Part shown: in pieces, positions 17,146-26,362 of the stretch
Layout of the letters: each line of letters starts with the position of its first letter
How positions within the stretch are numbered: position 1 is the stretch's first letter
Source: Bacteroidota bacterium
GTDB taxonomy: Bacteria; Bacteroidota; Bacteroidia; Flavobacteriales; Flavobacteriaceae
Assembly: GCA_018335575.1 (NCBI GenBank)
Contig: JAGXRT010000032.1
Span: forward strand, 40,213-104,212
DNA length: 64,000 bases
Reading direction: 5' to 3'
The notes under the pieces: generated by a model
Database searches by the model: none
Told to the model about the DNA's origin: nothing
Seen by the model: only the letters and a program-made list of their open reading frames with translations
Program-made: the position numbers and the translations under genes

Positions 17146-17849
17146 TAGTATTTCAAGATCTTAAGAAAAATTTTGGCAAATTTGAAGTATTAAAAACTAT
17201 AAACCTTAAGATAAATGAAGGTGGTATTTTTGCGATATTAGGCCCTAACGGATCAGGCAAAACAACCTTAATAAAATCGCTATTAGGGATGGTTATACCC
17301 CAAAATGGAACCATTACCATAAACAACCAACAAGTAATTCATAAATGGAATTATAGGGATAAAGTTGATTATTTACCTCAAATTGCCAACTTTCCATCTA
17401 ACTTAAAAGTGATAGAATTAATCAATATGGTTAAGGATATCAGAGGTAGAAAATGTAGAGACCAAGAATTAATAAACTTGTTTAGAATTACACCCTTTTT
17501 AAATAAGAAATTAGGAACATTATCTGGAGGCACCAAACAACGTGTAAATTTAGTTTTAACCTTTATGTTTGACAGCCCCTTAATTATTTTAGATGAGCCA
17601 ACCTCTGGTTTAGACCCCGTAGCTTTAATTACCTTAAAAGAACTTATTATTAATGAAAAGGCAAAAGGCAAAACCATCATTATAACATCACATATTATGA
17701 GTTTTGTTGAAGAACTTTCTGATGAGGTTGTATTTATTTTAGATGGTGAGATTTATTTCCAAGGATCAGTGTCCAAATTAAAAGAACAAACCAAGCAATC
17801 TAGTTTTGAGTATGCTATTGCTTCAATTTTAAAAGAACAGTATGTTTAA
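17142..17849 (+). CDS. nosF: NosF, ABC transporter ATPase
   Basis: 235 residues. Walker A GPNGSGKTTL is near residue 36, the signature is LSGGTKQRVN and Walker B is LIILDEPTSGLD, followed by the switch histidine in ITSH. It powers the NosFY complex that, with NosD, supplies a sulfur species for the Cu4S CuZ centre. Overlaps nosD by 4 bases and nosY by 8 bases. Confidence 0.93.
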   Translation: MIVFQDLKKNFGKFEVLKTINLKINEGGIFAILGPNGSGKTTLIKSLLGMVIPQNGTITINNQQVIHKWNYRDKVDYLPQIANFPSNLKVIELINMVKDIRGRKCRDQELINLFRITPFLNKKLGTLSGGTKQRVNLVLTFMFDSPLIILDEPTSGLDPVALITLKELIINEKAKGKTIIITSHIMSFVEELSDEVVFILDGEIYFQGSVSKLKEQTKQSSFEYAIASILKEQYV

Positions 17850-18624
17850 AATATTAAAATACAGCATTTTCGACTTGTTAAGAAGCAGGTGGAGTTTTAT
17901 TTACTTAGTGTTTTACCTTTTATTAGGTTCGGTTTTATTATTATTAAACAGTAATTTATCAAATGCAATTATTACGTTATTAAATGTAGTAACAGTATTG
18001 GTGCCGCTAATAGGAACCATATTTGGTATCATGTATTATTACGATTCTAAAGAATTTACTGAATTGTTATTAGCGCAACCAATTAAACGTTCAAACATAT
18101 TTCTTGGGCAGTATTTTGGAGTGGCCATTTCGTTGTCGCTAAGTTTGATTATTGGTTTAGGTATACCCTTTTTGTTTTACGGTTTAGTAATTTCTGAAAA
18201 GGTTTTTGAATTTATTTCGCTCATAATAGTAGGTACTTTTTTAACTTTCATCTTTACAGCCATTTCTTTTTTTATTGCGCTATCATTTGATAATAAAATT
18301 AAAGGTTTCAGTGTTGCTATACTAATGTGGTTACTGCTTGCAGTAATTTATGACGGAATATTTCTTATATCGTTGGTTTATTTTGAACAGTATCCCTTGG
18401 ATGTTTTTTCGTTAACAGCAGTAATGTTAAATCCGATTGATTTGGGAAGAACATTAATGTTGTTAAAACTCGATATTTCGGCCCTGTTAGGGTATACTGG
18501 AGCTATTTTTAAAAAGTTTTTTGGCACTAATTTAGGTAGTACTATTTCTTTTATTGTTTTAATTATTTGGTCATTAATCCCTATTTTAGGAATTGTATGG
18601 AAATCCAATAAAAAAGACTTCTAA
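17842..18624 (+). CDS. nosY: NosY, ABC transporter permease
   Basis: 260 residues with about six hydrophobic helices and the ABC-2 permease layout. Blocks such as YYDSKEFTELLLAQPIKRSNIF, right after the second helix, are typical of NosY. It is the membrane partner of NosF and ends the nos cluster. It is convergent with the marC gene, which begins on the next base. Confidence 0.9.
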   Translation: MFKILKYSIFDLLRSRWSFIYLVFYLLLGSVLLLLNSNLSNAIITLLNVVTVLVPLIGTIFGIMYYYDSKEFTELLLAQPIKRSNIFLGQYFGVAISLSLSLIIGLGIPFLFYGLVISEKVFEFISLIIVGTFLTFIFTAISFFIALSFDNKIKGFSVAILMWLLLAVIYDGIFLISLVYFEQYPLDVFSLTAVMLNPIDLGRTLMLLKLDISALLGYTGAIFKKFFGTNLGSTISFIVLIIWSLIPILGIVWKSNKKDF

Positions 18625-19242
18625 TTATTTTAACAATAAAATAACGGTTGATAAAATATATTCAACCCCAATAGCAATTACAATAAATCCGATGATTCTT
18701 GAAAGCGCATTAATACCATTTGGACCTAAAGCTTTTATAATTAGATTAGAACTTCTTAAAGTGATATAAATTAGAACTGAAATTACCAAAATTGCTGCAG
18801 TTAATATTCCGCGCTCCAATACTTGAGTATATTCTTGATGATAAGTTATAAGTAGAGAAATAGTTCCAGGTCCGGCTAACATGGGTATTGCTAGGGGAGT
18901 TAATGACACTTCGTCACGTTCCATAGCTGCATTTTTATTCTTTTCATTCATCCCTTTGTGTTGAGAAAATTTACCCGTTAACAAGGCAAAACCTGAGGAA
19001 GCAATGATTAATCCACCTGCAATTTTTAAGGAGTTTAAACTGATACCGAAAAACAACAAGATAAACTTTCCTAAATAGAAGGATATTAACAAGATAATAA
19101 GAACATTGATGGCTGTTGCCAAGGCAATTTTATTAATTTCTTTTTTTGTTTTTTCTTTTGTTAATCCTACAAAAATAGGAACAGTTCCTAGCGGATTAAT
19201 AACAGAAAATATAGCAGCAAGCGCAATAAGAAATAAACTCAT
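18625..19242 (-). CDS. MarC family (UPF0056) integral membrane protein
   Basis: 205 residues with six predicted membrane helices. Blocks INPLGTVPIFVGLT near residue 15 and the central TPLAIPMLAGPGTIS are the repeated signature of the MarC/UPF0056 family. Despite the MarC name, no role in antibiotic resistance has been established and its transport substrate is unknown. It stands alone between nosY and the methylmalonyl-CoA mutase genes. Confidence 0.88.
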   Translation of the reverse strand: MSLFLIALAAIFSVINPLGTVPIFVGLTKEKTKKEINKIALATAINVLIILLISFYLGKFILLFFGISLNSLKIAGGLIIASSGFALLTGKFSQHKGMNEKNKNAAMERDEVSLTPLAIPMLAGPGTISLLITYHQEYTQVLERGILTAAILVISVLIYITLRSSNLIIKALGPNGINALSRIIGFIVIAIGVEYILSTVILLLK

Positions 19243-19306
19243 TTAATTTTTTTTTACAAAGGTACTTATATAATAATCGAATAATCGCAGTAATTATAAG
19301 TTGTTT

Positions 19307-21370
19307 TTATAAATCAATTTTTTTTAATAATAGCTCTAAAATATTTATGGCAGCAGTACTTATTTTAGTGCCTGGTCCAAAAATTCCGGAAACACCTGCA
19401 TTAAATAAAAAATCATAATCCTGACTAGGTATAACGCCTCCTGCAATTACTAATATATCACCTCTTCCGTATTCATTTAACGCATTTATAACCTGTGGTA
19501 TTAAAGTTTTATGTCCAGCAGCTAATGATGATACTCCTAAAACGTGTACATCATTTTCCATAGCGTGTTTAGCAACCTCTTTAGGAGTTTGGAATAAAGG
19601 GCCAATGTCAACATCAAAACCTAAATCAGCAAAACTAGTTGCAACTACTTTTGCCCCTCTATCGTGTCCATCTTGCCCCATTTTAGCTACCAATATTCGG
19701 GGTCTTCTCCCATCTAAGTCGGCAAATTTATTGGCTAAATCTACTGCCTTTTTAAACTCGTTATGGTCTTTAATGTTTTTAGAATACACGCCTGAAATGG
19801 ATTTTATAGTAGCTTGATAACGGCCAAATACTTTTTCTAGAGCTTCAGAAATTTCTCCCAATGTGGCTCGTTCTCGTGCTGCAATTACAGCCAAATCTAA
19901 TAAATTTCCTTCACCTGATTGTGCGCAAAAGGTTAAATTAGCTAGAGCCAAGGCTACTTTTTGAGAATTTCGGGACGATTTTAACGCTTCTAATCGTTTT
20001 ATTTGGCTTTCTCTAACAGCATTATTATCAACTTCTAAGATGCTTAACGGCTCTTCTTCTTTAAGTTGATAAGCATTTACACCTACTATAATGTCTTGTT
20101 CACTATCTATCAGAGCTTGTTTTTTAGCTGATGCTTCTTCGATTCGAATTTTAGGTATACCAGCTTCAATCGCTTTAGTCATGCCTCCTAATTGTTCAAC
20201 TTCCTGAATTAAATTCCAGGCATGTTGTGCAATTTTTTCTGTTAGATCTTCCACGTATGAAGAACCTCCCCAAGGATCAACAGTCGCTGTTATACCCGTT
20301 TCCAGTTGCAAGTAAAGTTGGGTATTTCTGGCAATTCTTGCAGAAAAATCGGTTGGCAATGCAATAGCTTCATCCAAGGCATTGGTATGTAAACTTTGAG
20401 TACCTCCAAGTGCAGCAGCCATGGCTTCAATAGTTGTTCGTGCAACATTGTTAAAAGGGTCTTGTTCGGTTAAACTCCAGCCACTGGTTTGACAATGGGT
20501 CCTTAACGACATTGATTGTGGTTTTTTAGGATTAAATTGTGATACAATTTTAGCCCAAAGCATTCTACCGGCTCTAAGTTTTGCTATTTCATTAAAGTGA
20601 TTCATCCCTATGGCCCAAAAAAACGATAGTCTAGGTGCAAAATCATCGATATCTAATCCAGATGCTAAACCAGTTCTTAAATATTCTAATCCATTGGCTA
20701 AGGTATAGGCAAGTTCAATTTCCGGTGTTGCGCCTGCTTCTTGCATGTGGTAACCAGAAATAGAGATTGAATTAAATTTTGGCATGTGTTTACTGGTATA
20801 TGCAAATATATCAGCTATAATTTTCATCGATGGAGTAGGTGGGTAAATATAAGTATTACGAACCATAAACTCCTTTAATATATCATTCTGTATAGTGCCC
20901 GTTAACTGGTTTCTAGCAACCCCTTGTTCTTCTGCTGCTACTATATAAAACGCCATGATGGGTAAAACGGCTCCATTCATAGTCATTGAAACCGACATTT
21001 GATCCAATGGAATATTGTCAAACAATACCTTCATATCTTCAATTGAATCGATGGCAACGCCTGCTTTTCCAACATCACCCTGTACGCGTTCCTGATCAGA
21101 ATCATAACCGCGATGTGTTGCTAAATCAAAAGCTATAGACAATCCTTTTTGTCCGGCAGCTAAATTGCGTCTGTAAAATGCGTTGCTTTCTTCGGCAGTT
21201 GAAAATCCGGCATATTGTCTAACAGTCCAGGGTTTATTAACATACATGCTTGCGTACGGACCTCTTAAAAAAGGGGGAATACCAGCTACAAAATTCTCGT
21301 GTTTAAAATTAGTATTTTGTTGCTGCTCAGATTTAACGGTAAGTTTTGATAGGTCTTTACGCTTTTTCAT
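19307..21370 (-). CDS. mutB: Methylmalonyl-CoA mutase, large (B12-binding) subunit
   Basis: 687 residues. The N-terminal two thirds form the acyl-CoA TIM-barrel domain ([53 protein letters not shown]). The C-terminal B12 domain holds the cobalamin motif GQDGHDRG, whose His ligates cobalt, plus VIAGGVIP. It converts succinyl-CoA and methylmalonyl-CoA reversibly, linking propionate, odd-chain fatty-acid and branched amino-acid breakdown to the citric acid cycle. Overlaps the small-subunit gene by 14 bases. No epimerase or MeaB chaperone gene is adjacent. Confidence 0.96.
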   Translation of the reverse strand: MKKRKDLSKLTVKSEQQQNTNFKHENFVAGIPPFLRGPYASMYVNKPWTVRQYAGFSTAEESNAFYRRNLAAGQKGLSIAFDLATHRGYDSDQERVQGDVGKAGVAIDSIEDMKVLFDNIPLDQMSVSMTMNGAVLPIMAFYIVAAEEQGVARNQLTGTIQNDILKEFMVRNTYIYPPTPSMKIIADIFAYTSKHMPKFNSISISGYHMQEAGATPEIELAYTLANGLEYLRTGLASGLDIDDFAPRLSFFWAIGMNHFNEIAKLRAGRMLWAKIVSQFNPKKPQSMSLRTHCQTSGWSLTEQDPFNNVARTTIEAMAAALGGTQSLHTNALDEAIALPTDFSARIARNTQLYLQLETGITATVDPWGGSSYVEDLTEKIAQHAWNLIQEVEQLGGMTKAIEAGIPKIRIEEASAKKQALIDSEQDIIVGVNAYQLKEEEPLSILEVDNNAVRESQIKRLEALKSSRNSQKVALALANLTFCAQSGEGNLLDLAVIAARERATLGEISEALEKVFGRYQATIKSISGVYSKNIKDHNEFKKAVDLANKFADLDGRRPRILVAKMGQDGHDRGAKVVATSFADLGFDVDIGPLFQTPKEVAKHAMENDVHVLGVSSLAAGHKTLIPQVINALNEYGRGDILVIAGGVIPSQDYDFLFNAGVSGIFGPGTKISTAAINILELLLKKIDL

Positions 21371-22724
21371 GACTTAATCTGTTTTGTTCATAAGATTCTG
21401 AAAGACGATGTGGTATTATTGTTGGAAGCAAAGTTTTCCTTGATTTTTTACGTAAAAACGGATAAATTTCAACGGCTGCTTTCATATGGTCTTGTGGATT
21501 TGGGTATTTGTTAGTACCCAGTAAAATTATCTCATTAGCGTTAAATAATTCCTGTTCTTTTTTGGCGCTTTCTTGAATTTTTCGTTGGATAATTCCATCT
21601 TTTAGTTGGTTTAAAAATCCGCCACCTTTTTCAATTTCTTTAAATAACGTTAATGCTTTTTCTGCTAATTGCTTGGTTAAGGTTTCGATATAATAGCTGT
21701 TTTCAGCAATCGTATCAGCTTTTTTAAAATTACTTTCTTCTTTTAAAATTAAGAGTTGATTGCGAGCAATACGCTCTCCAAACTCGTTTCTATGCTTGTA
21801 AATTCGATCGTATGAAACATTAGAAATAGTTGTTATGCCCCCTAAAACTGCACTCATACATTCTGTAGTGGCACGCAACAAATTAGTATTGTAATCGAAT
21901 AAAGTTTTATTTCTAAGAGTAGGCTCGGCAAATATTATAGCAGGTGCAGTTGTTTGATACTCTTTTAATAATATATCCCACAAATACCTGAATGCTCTTA
22001 ATTTGGCAATTTCCATAAAATAATGACTTCCAATTGCAAATTGAAATTGAACTTTCGACGCAACAGCAGCTCCAAAATGATTTAAATATTCATTGGCATG
22101 GGCTAAAGCATAAGCAATTTGTTGTACGTTATTGGCACCAGCATTTTGATATAACGAAGCGTTTACACCTATGAGACAGTTGTTTTTAGAAGAAATGTCA
22201 TACAACTTATTAAGAATTTCATGGTCTTTTTTTAGGTTGAAAAACCAATTTCCTGTTGCTGCTAAATTTCCTATTATATCGATATTAAAATAAGTTTTTT
22301 GTTCAATTAAAAAGTGATGCAAAGTTGATATATAATTTTCATCTAAAAATTCAAATTGAAAATGAAGTTCTGCTGTTGGGAATTGATCAATAACAGATTG
22401 AAGTAACAATTTATTGTTAATAGCTTTTGGGATAATGAAATTGATAGACTGAGCTCCTCGTACTAAAGCATCAATTGCCAATGCTGATGCTTTTTTTTCA
22501 TCAGACACATAGATTGTTTGGCAAATTAAGAAATCACTGTTTAAATTGGGAATGGTTAGTTTCTCATAATCATCCGAATGGTAAAATGGTCGAATGGTAA
22601 TGCCTTCCAATGTTTTGGTTAACAAGGTTTTATTATAATCGGCGCCTTTTAAATCAAACTGAATTTTTTGCTTCCATTGCGATGCACTTACGGCATCAAA
22701 TTCTTGAAATAAGAATGAATCCAT
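21357..22724 (-). CDS. mutA: Methylmalonyl-CoA mutase, small subunit
   Basis: 455 residues, homologous to the barrel domain of the large subunit but divergent and without a B12-binding domain, as expected for the non-catalytic partner. Shared blocks include [35 protein letters not shown] and [16 protein letters not shown]. It is shorter than the classic 600-residue proteobacterial subunit because no cobalamin-like C-terminal domain is present, which seems normal in flavobacteria. It lies between ftsB and mutB on one transcript. Confidence 0.9.
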   Translation of the reverse strand: MDSFLFQEFDAVSASQWKQKIQFDLKGADYNKTLLTKTLEGITIRPFYHSDDYEKLTIPNLNSDFLICQTIYVSDEKKASALAIDALVRGAQSINFIIPKAINNKLLLQSVIDQFPTAELHFQFEFLDENYISTLHHFLIEQKTYFNIDIIGNLAATGNWFFNLKKDHEILNKLYDISSKNNCLIGVNASLYQNAGANNVQQIAYALAHANEYLNHFGAAVASKVQFQFAIGSHYFMEIAKLRAFRYLWDILLKEYQTTAPAIIFAEPTLRNKTLFDYNTNLLRATTECMSAVLGGITTISNVSYDRIYKHRNEFGERIARNQLLILKEESNFKKADTIAENSYYIETLTKQLAEKALTLFKEIEKGGGFLNQLKDGIIQRKIQESAKKEQELFNANEIILLGTNKYPNPQDHMKAAVEIYPFLRKKSRKTLLPTIIPHRLSESYEQNRLSHEKA

Positions 22725-22729
22725 AGTAC

Positions 22730-23044
22730 TTATTTTATGGTATCGTATTCAATTAAATATAGATCTTCGTTTTCTTTTTTCATTTTATACTGCTCACGGG
22801 CATATTTCTCAAGTTTTTTATTGTTTTTTAAATCTTCAATAACTTGTTTGTCCTGTTTTATTTCTTTGGTATAAAATTCTTTATTTGATTCTAATTTTTC
22901 AATTTCTTTGTTGAGCATTTGATGCGTTTCATACGAGTTTTGATCAAAGAAAAGCATCCAAACAGCAAATCCTACTGTTATTAAAAAGTATTTATTGGTT
23001 ATAAACCTAACAATTTTTTTATCTTTAAATTGTTTGTAAGTCAT
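22730..23044 (-). CDS. Septum formation initiator, FtsB/DivIC family
   Basis: 104 residues: a short cytoplasmic start, one membrane helix (about residues 18-34, YFLITVGFAVWMLFF) and a coiled-coil periplasmic part (EIEKLESNKEFYTKEI) ending in the conserved KKLEKYAREQYKMKKENED block. Members join FtsL and FtsQ in the divisome. Located between udk (4 bases upstream) and mutA (5 bases downstream), a conserved flavobacterial order. Confidence 0.88.
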   Translation of the reverse strand: MTYKQFKDKKIVRFITNKYFLITVGFAVWMLFFDQNSYETHQMLNKEIEKLESNKEFYTKEIKQDKQVIEDLKNNKKLEKYAREQYKMKKENEDLYLIEYDTIK

Positions 23045-23048
23045 AGAT

Positions 23049-23654
23049 TTACAATCTGTTACTTATTACAGTGCGTACAATATCAATTGCAACTGTGTTA
23101 TACCTGTCATTCGGAATAATGATATCAGCATAGGTTTTAGAAGGTTCTATAAATTGCTGATGCATCGGTTTTAGTGTGCTTTGATACCTGCCAAGAACTT
23201 CGTTAATGTCCCTGCCGCGTTCTTCGATATCGCGTCTAACACGTCTAATGAGACGTTCATCAGCATCAGCATGTACAAATACTTTAATATCAAACAAATC
23301 GCGAAGAGGTTTACTGTTAAAAATAAGAATTCCTTCTACAATTATTACATTGCGTGGATGTGTTTTATGCGTGTCTTTGGTTCTATTGTGAGCAATAAAC
23401 GAATATACGGGTTGTTCAATAACATTTCCTTTTTTAAGTTCTGAAACATGTTCTACCAATAGGTCAAAGTCAATTGCATTGGGATGATCGAAATTTATTT
23501 TTGTTCGATCTTCAAACGATAAATCAACGGTTTCTTTATAATATGAATCTTGAGAAATAACACAAACCTCATCGGGAGGTAGTTCATGAAGTATCTGATT
23601 TACAACTGTTGTTTTACCGCTACCGGTTCCTCCAGCAATTCCAATGATAAGCAT
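23049..23654 (-). CDS. udk: Uridine kinase
   Basis: 201 residues, the normal size. P-loop GIAGGTGSGKTT is at residues 5-16. The nucleoside-binding blocks DSYYKE, FDHPNAIDFDLL, GILIFNSKPLRDLFD and RRVRRDIEERGRDINEV follow in family order. It phosphorylates uridine and cytidine in the pyrimidine salvage pathway. First gene of the udk-ftsB-mutA-mutB transcript; a TAnnTTTG box lies 23 bases upstream. Confidence 0.95.
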   Translation of the reverse strand: MLIIGIAGGTGSGKTTVVNQILHELPPDEVCVISQDSYYKETVDLSFEDRTKINFDHPNAIDFDLLVEHVSELKKGNVIEQPVYSFIAHNRTKDTHKTHPRNVIIVEGILIFNSKPLRDLFDIKVFVHADADERLIRRVRRDIEERGRDINEVLGRYQSTLKPMHQQFIEPSKTYADIIIPNDRYNTVAIDIVRTVISNRL

Positions 23655-23677
23655 AAATACTATTTTTAAATACTTTA

Positions 23678-23685
23678 CAAATTTA
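23678..23685 (-). promoter_or_regulatory. Putative -7 box for the udk-ftsB-mutA-mutB operon
   Basis: On the minus strand TAAATTTG, matching TAnnTTTG, lies 23 bases before the udk ATG. No clear TTG -33 box at the usual distance. Confidence 0.4.
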
Positions 23686-23715
23686 GGAAAAATACTGAGC
23701 TATTGTAGTTAAAAC

Positions 23716-23745
23716 AAAAAAAGCCTTCTGGATTAGAAGACTTTT
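23716..23745 (-). terminator. Terminator of the tRNA-Pro/tRNA-Thr transcript
   Basis: On the minus strand AAAAGTCTTCT pairs with AGAAGGCTTTTTTT across a 5-base loop, with a run of T residues, directly after tRNA-Thr. Confidence 0.7.
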
Positions 23746-23752
23746 ATTACAG

Positions 23753-23826
23753 AGCCGATAGAGGGGCTCGAACCCACGACCTGCTGATTACAAATCAGCT
23801 GCTCTAGCCAGCTGAGCTACATCGGC
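23753..23826 (-). tRNA. tRNA-Thr (anticodon TGT)
   Basis: 74 bases without an encoded CCA. The acceptor stem GCCGATG / TATCGGC, the TTCGA-type T-loop (GGTTCGAGCC region) and the anticodon stem CTGAT / ATCAG enclosing TTTGTAA with anticodon TGT are all readable on the minus strand. It lies 6 bases from tRNA-Pro and is probably co-transcribed with it. Confidence 0.95.
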
Positions 23827-23832
23827 AATTTG

Positions 23833-23907
23833 TCGGGGTGGCAGGATTCGAACCTGCGACCTCCTGCTCCCAAAGCAGGCGCGATAACCGGGCTACGCTA
23901 CACCCCG
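23833..23907 (-). tRNA. tRNA-Pro (anticodon TGG)
   Basis: 75 bases. The acceptor stem CGGGGTG / CACCCCG, the T-loop GTTCGAATC and an anticodon stem enclosing TTTGGGA with anticodon TGG are seen on the minus strand. The discriminator base is A and no CCA is encoded. First of a two-tRNA transcript. Confidence 0.95.
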
Positions 23908-23953
23908 AAAAAGTGTGTGCAAATATACTATTTCTAATTAGTTGCGCAAATGA

Positions 23954-24289
23954 TTAATTGAATAAAATTGAATAAATTCTGGAAATCTTTTCGGACAATT
24001 CATCGATTCCTATAGTTCGACTTTTTCTGATGGTTTCTTTGCCTTCAAAATATACCAACAGTGTGGGTTCAACAAATACATTAAAATGAGCTGCTACATC
24101 CGGAGAAAAATTTATGTCGATAAAATAAAATGAGATTTTTGGAAATTTTTCTTGTAGTAGTTTGTATACTTTTGGTTCTAATGCTTCTCCTAAAGAACAT
24201 TTAGTTGTTGAAAAGAACAGCAATACCCCTGTATTGTTGTTTACTGTTGCTTTTGCTGATTCTATAGAGCTAATTTGTTGAATTTCCAT
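23954..24289 (-). CDS. Thioredoxin-family protein with a one-cysteine active site
   Basis: 111 residues with a thioredoxin-like fold: strand LLFFST, active-site turn TKCSLGEALEPKV, then the cis-Pro block VFVEPTLLVYFEGKE and a C-terminal helix. The usual CxxC is replaced by CSLG, so only the N-terminal cysteine remains and ordinary dithiol chemistry is impossible. It could act as a monothiol, a bacillithiol-linked or CoA-linked protein, or a non-redox chaperone. It is divergent from trxB (147 bases between start codons), which suggests a functional link. Confidence 0.75.
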   Translation of the reverse strand: MEIQQISSIESAKATVNNNTGVLLFFSTTKCSLGEALEPKVYKLLQEKFPKISFYFIDINFSPDVAAHFNVFVEPTLLVYFEGKETIRKSRTIGIDELSEKISRIYSILFN

Positions 24290-24404
24290 GTTGCAGTTTT
24301 TGTAAATTTAAATCATATAAATAAATGAAAAAAATAAATCATATTTGGTTATTTTAGTATCATAAATAATTATTTACAATTTTTTCCTTTAGGATTTAAA
24401 AGGG

Positions 24405-24412
24405 TAAATTTG
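24405..24412 (+). promoter_or_regulatory. Putative -7 box for trxB
   Basis: TAAATTTG matches TAnnTTTG, 23 bases before the trxB ATG. No clear TTG at -33. Confidence 0.4.
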
Positions 24413-24435
24413 TGTAAAAATAATCAGATTAAATT

Positions 24436-25383
24436 ATGTCAAATACAATTGAAAAAGTTAAATGTTTAATAATTGGTTCTGGTCCTGCAGGATATACGGC
24501 GGCAATTTATGCTGCCAGAGCCGATTTAAAACCGATAATGTATACTGGTATGCAAATGGGAGGCCAGTTAACAACTACTACAGAAGTTGATAATTTTCCG
24601 GGTTATCCAAACGGAGTAGACGGAACTGCTATGATGGAAGATTTAAAAAATCAGGCAGAACGTTTTGGAACTGAAGTTCGTTTTGGTATGGCTACAAAAG
24701 TGGAATTTAGTAAAGAAATGGGTGGAATTCACAAAGTAATAATTGATGAATCGCATACCATTGAAGCAAAAACAGTAATTATAGCAACCGGAGCTACAGC
24801 ATCCTATTTAGGATTAGAAAGTGAACAGCGCTTAAGAGGCGGTGGAGTATCTGCTTGTGCTACCTGTGATGGATTCTTCTACCGTGGTCAAGAAGTTGTG
24901 GTTGTTGGTGCTGGTGATACCGCCGCTGAAGAAGCTACGTATTTGGCCAATTTATGCACAAAAGTTACTATGTTGGTTAGAAGGGATGAAATGCGCGCTT
25001 CAAAAGCCATGCAAAAAAGAGTGTTTAATACCAAAAATTTGGTGGTAAAATTTAATACCGAAATTGAAGAAGTTTTGGGAGAAAAAGTTGTTGAAGGTGT
25101 TAAAGTTTATAACAATATTACCAATGAAAAAGAAGTAATTCCGGTAACCGGTGTGTTTATTGCCATTGGTCATAAACCAAATACCGATATTTTTAAAGGT
25201 CAATTAGAAATGGATTCCGTGGGTTATCTAAAAACAGAAGGAAAAACAACCAAAACCAATTTACCGGGAGTTTTTGCCGCCGGTGATGTACAGGATAAAG
25301 ATTACAGACAAGCAGTAACAGCTGCAGGAACGGGATGTATGGCAGCCTTGGATGCCGAACGTTACATAGGTTCTTTAGAATAA
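24436..25383 (+). CDS. trxB: Thioredoxin reductase (NADPH)
   Basis: 315 residues. It transfers electrons from NADPH through FAD and a redox disulfide to thioredoxin. The FAD-binding GSGPAGYTAAIYAARA block is at the N-terminus, the redox-active CATC pair is Cys141/Cys144 followed by DG, the NADPH-binding GAGDTAAEEA block follows, and the C-terminal FAAGDVQD block is intact. A strong hairpin terminator follows, so it is monocistronic. Confidence 0.97.
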   Translation: MSNTIEKVKCLIIGSGPAGYTAAIYAARADLKPIMYTGMQMGGQLTTTTEVDNFPGYPNGVDGTAMMEDLKNQAERFGTEVRFGMATKVEFSKEMGGIHKVIIDESHTIEAKTVIIATGATASYLGLESEQRLRGGGVSACATCDGFFYRGQEVVVVGAGDTAAEEATYLANLCTKVTMLVRRDEMRASKAMQKRVFNTKNLVVKFNTEIEEVLGEKVVEGVKVYNNITNEKEVIPVTGVFIAIGHKPNTDIFKGQLEMDSVGYLKTEGKTTKTNLPGVFAAGDVQDKDYRQAVTAAGTGCMAALDAERYIGSLE

Positions 25384-25396
25384 GATTCAAAAATAA

Positions 25397-25423
25397 GAAG
25401 CCCTTTTTTTAAAGGGCTTCTTT
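25397..25423. terminator. Bidirectional terminator between trxB and the GIN protein gene
   Basis: GAAGCCCTTT pairs with AAAGGGCTTC across a 4-base T loop; placed between two convergent genes, with an A-rich and a T-rich flank. Confidence 0.8.
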
Positions 25424-25441
25424 GTTGGTTCAACTAGCATT

Positions 25442-26269
25442 TTATTTCTTGTGCAGCTTTGCTTTACCATCAAACTTAATTAAGTTAAATTCTGGTTTTC
25501 CAAATGATGTAATTTCTGCTGTGTCTGAAGCGTTAATATTTATTTTATCTTTTGTATTTACATAAACATCCGATCGCGAGGATATTGTAAGTGTAGTTTC
25601 GTTAACTATAAACTTTTCGCCTTTGTAACTACCATTATTTGTTGCAGTAATGGTTTGTGTTTTGCCTTTTCCTTTTGTGGTTAAAACGCTGCTGTTTTTT
25701 ATATCAGCAGTTAAGTTTTCAATCTCACCTTCTAATTTTAGTTCACACGATTCCGTAATATTTACAGCGGTGTTTATAGAAAATACATCTAATTTAAGGT
25801 CAGTATTTTTGAAACCGTTTACTGCTAAATTATCAGCATCAAGTTTTAAAGTAGCATCGGCATTGTCATACATGTTCAATACTAGAGATCTTACTATTAA
25901 TCGTGCATCAGCATAAATATTGGAATTACCCTTTGCAGTAATAGTGTTTAAGCTGTCTGTAACAGTAATTAATATGTTTAGTTTTTTACTGCTTCTAATT
26001 TTATTAGACAGGTAAATTTTTAAAGTAGATCCTTCAATTTTTGTATGTATAGATTCGTGAAGATTTTCATCTGCCTCAACATTTAAGTAGGGTGTAGATC
26101 CTTGAAAAAGATATACATCAACATCATCCATCACCTCTATAGCGGTAAAGCTTGTAACATCTCTGTTCTGAGTTATAACAATTTTATTGCCTTTTATACT
26201 TGATTGTGCAATAATGTTAAAAAAAGAAAGTATGGCAGTTAAAAAAAGTAATTTAAATTTAAGGTTCAT
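25442..26269 (-). CDS. Secreted GIN-domain (DUF2807) adhesin-like protein
   Basis: 275 residues with a signal peptide ending near NIIAQ. The DUF2807/GIN auto-transporter-adhesin head domain starts with FTAIEVMDDVDVYLFQGS and LNVEADENLHESI and continues as repeated short beta strands with polar turns. Function unknown; members are common in Bacteroidetes beside PspC and PadR genes. It follows a terminator and has its own TAnnTTTG box, so it is a separate transcript from the similar gene upstream at 26363. Confidence 0.8.
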   Translation of the reverse strand: MNLKFKLLFLTAILSFFNIIAQSSIKGNKIVITQNRDVTSFTAIEVMDDVDVYLFQGSTPYLNVEADENLHESIHTKIEGSTLKIYLSNKIRSSKKLNILITVTDSLNTITAKGNSNIYADARLIVRSLVLNMYDNADATLKLDADNLAVNGFKNTDLKLDVFSINTAVNITESCELKLEGEIENLTADIKNSSVLTTKGKGKTQTITATNNGSYKGEKFIVNETTLTISSRSDVYVNTKDKININASDTAEITSFGKPEFNLIKFDGKAKLHKK

Positions 26270-26297
26270 AAATTTTTATGTTTATTAATTATACTAT

Positions 26298-26305
26298 CAA
26301 ATTTA
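26298..26305 (-). promoter_or_regulatory. Putative -7 box for the second GIN gene
   Basis: Minus strand TAAATTTG (TAnnTTTG) lies 28 bases before the start, with a TTG 22 bases further upstream that falls inside the preceding terminator stem. Confidence 0.4.
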
Positions 26306-26307
26306 CT

Positions 26308-26337
26308 AAAAAACCACTTGATTTAGTCAAGTGGTTT
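26308..26337 (-). terminator. Terminator after the PspC/GIN operon
   Basis: AAACCACTTGA pairs with TCAAGTGGTTT across a 5-base loop and ends in a T-run on the minus strand, 26 bases past the first GIN gene. Confidence 0.8.
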
Positions 26338-26362
26338 ATAAATAATATTGATAGAGAAATTA

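Noticed and set aside
23753..23907. tRNA-Pro/tRNA-Thr pair as an integration site for a mobile island
   Set aside because: No integrase and no duplicated tRNA 3' end were seen on either side; udk and trxB flank it as ordinary chromosomal genes.
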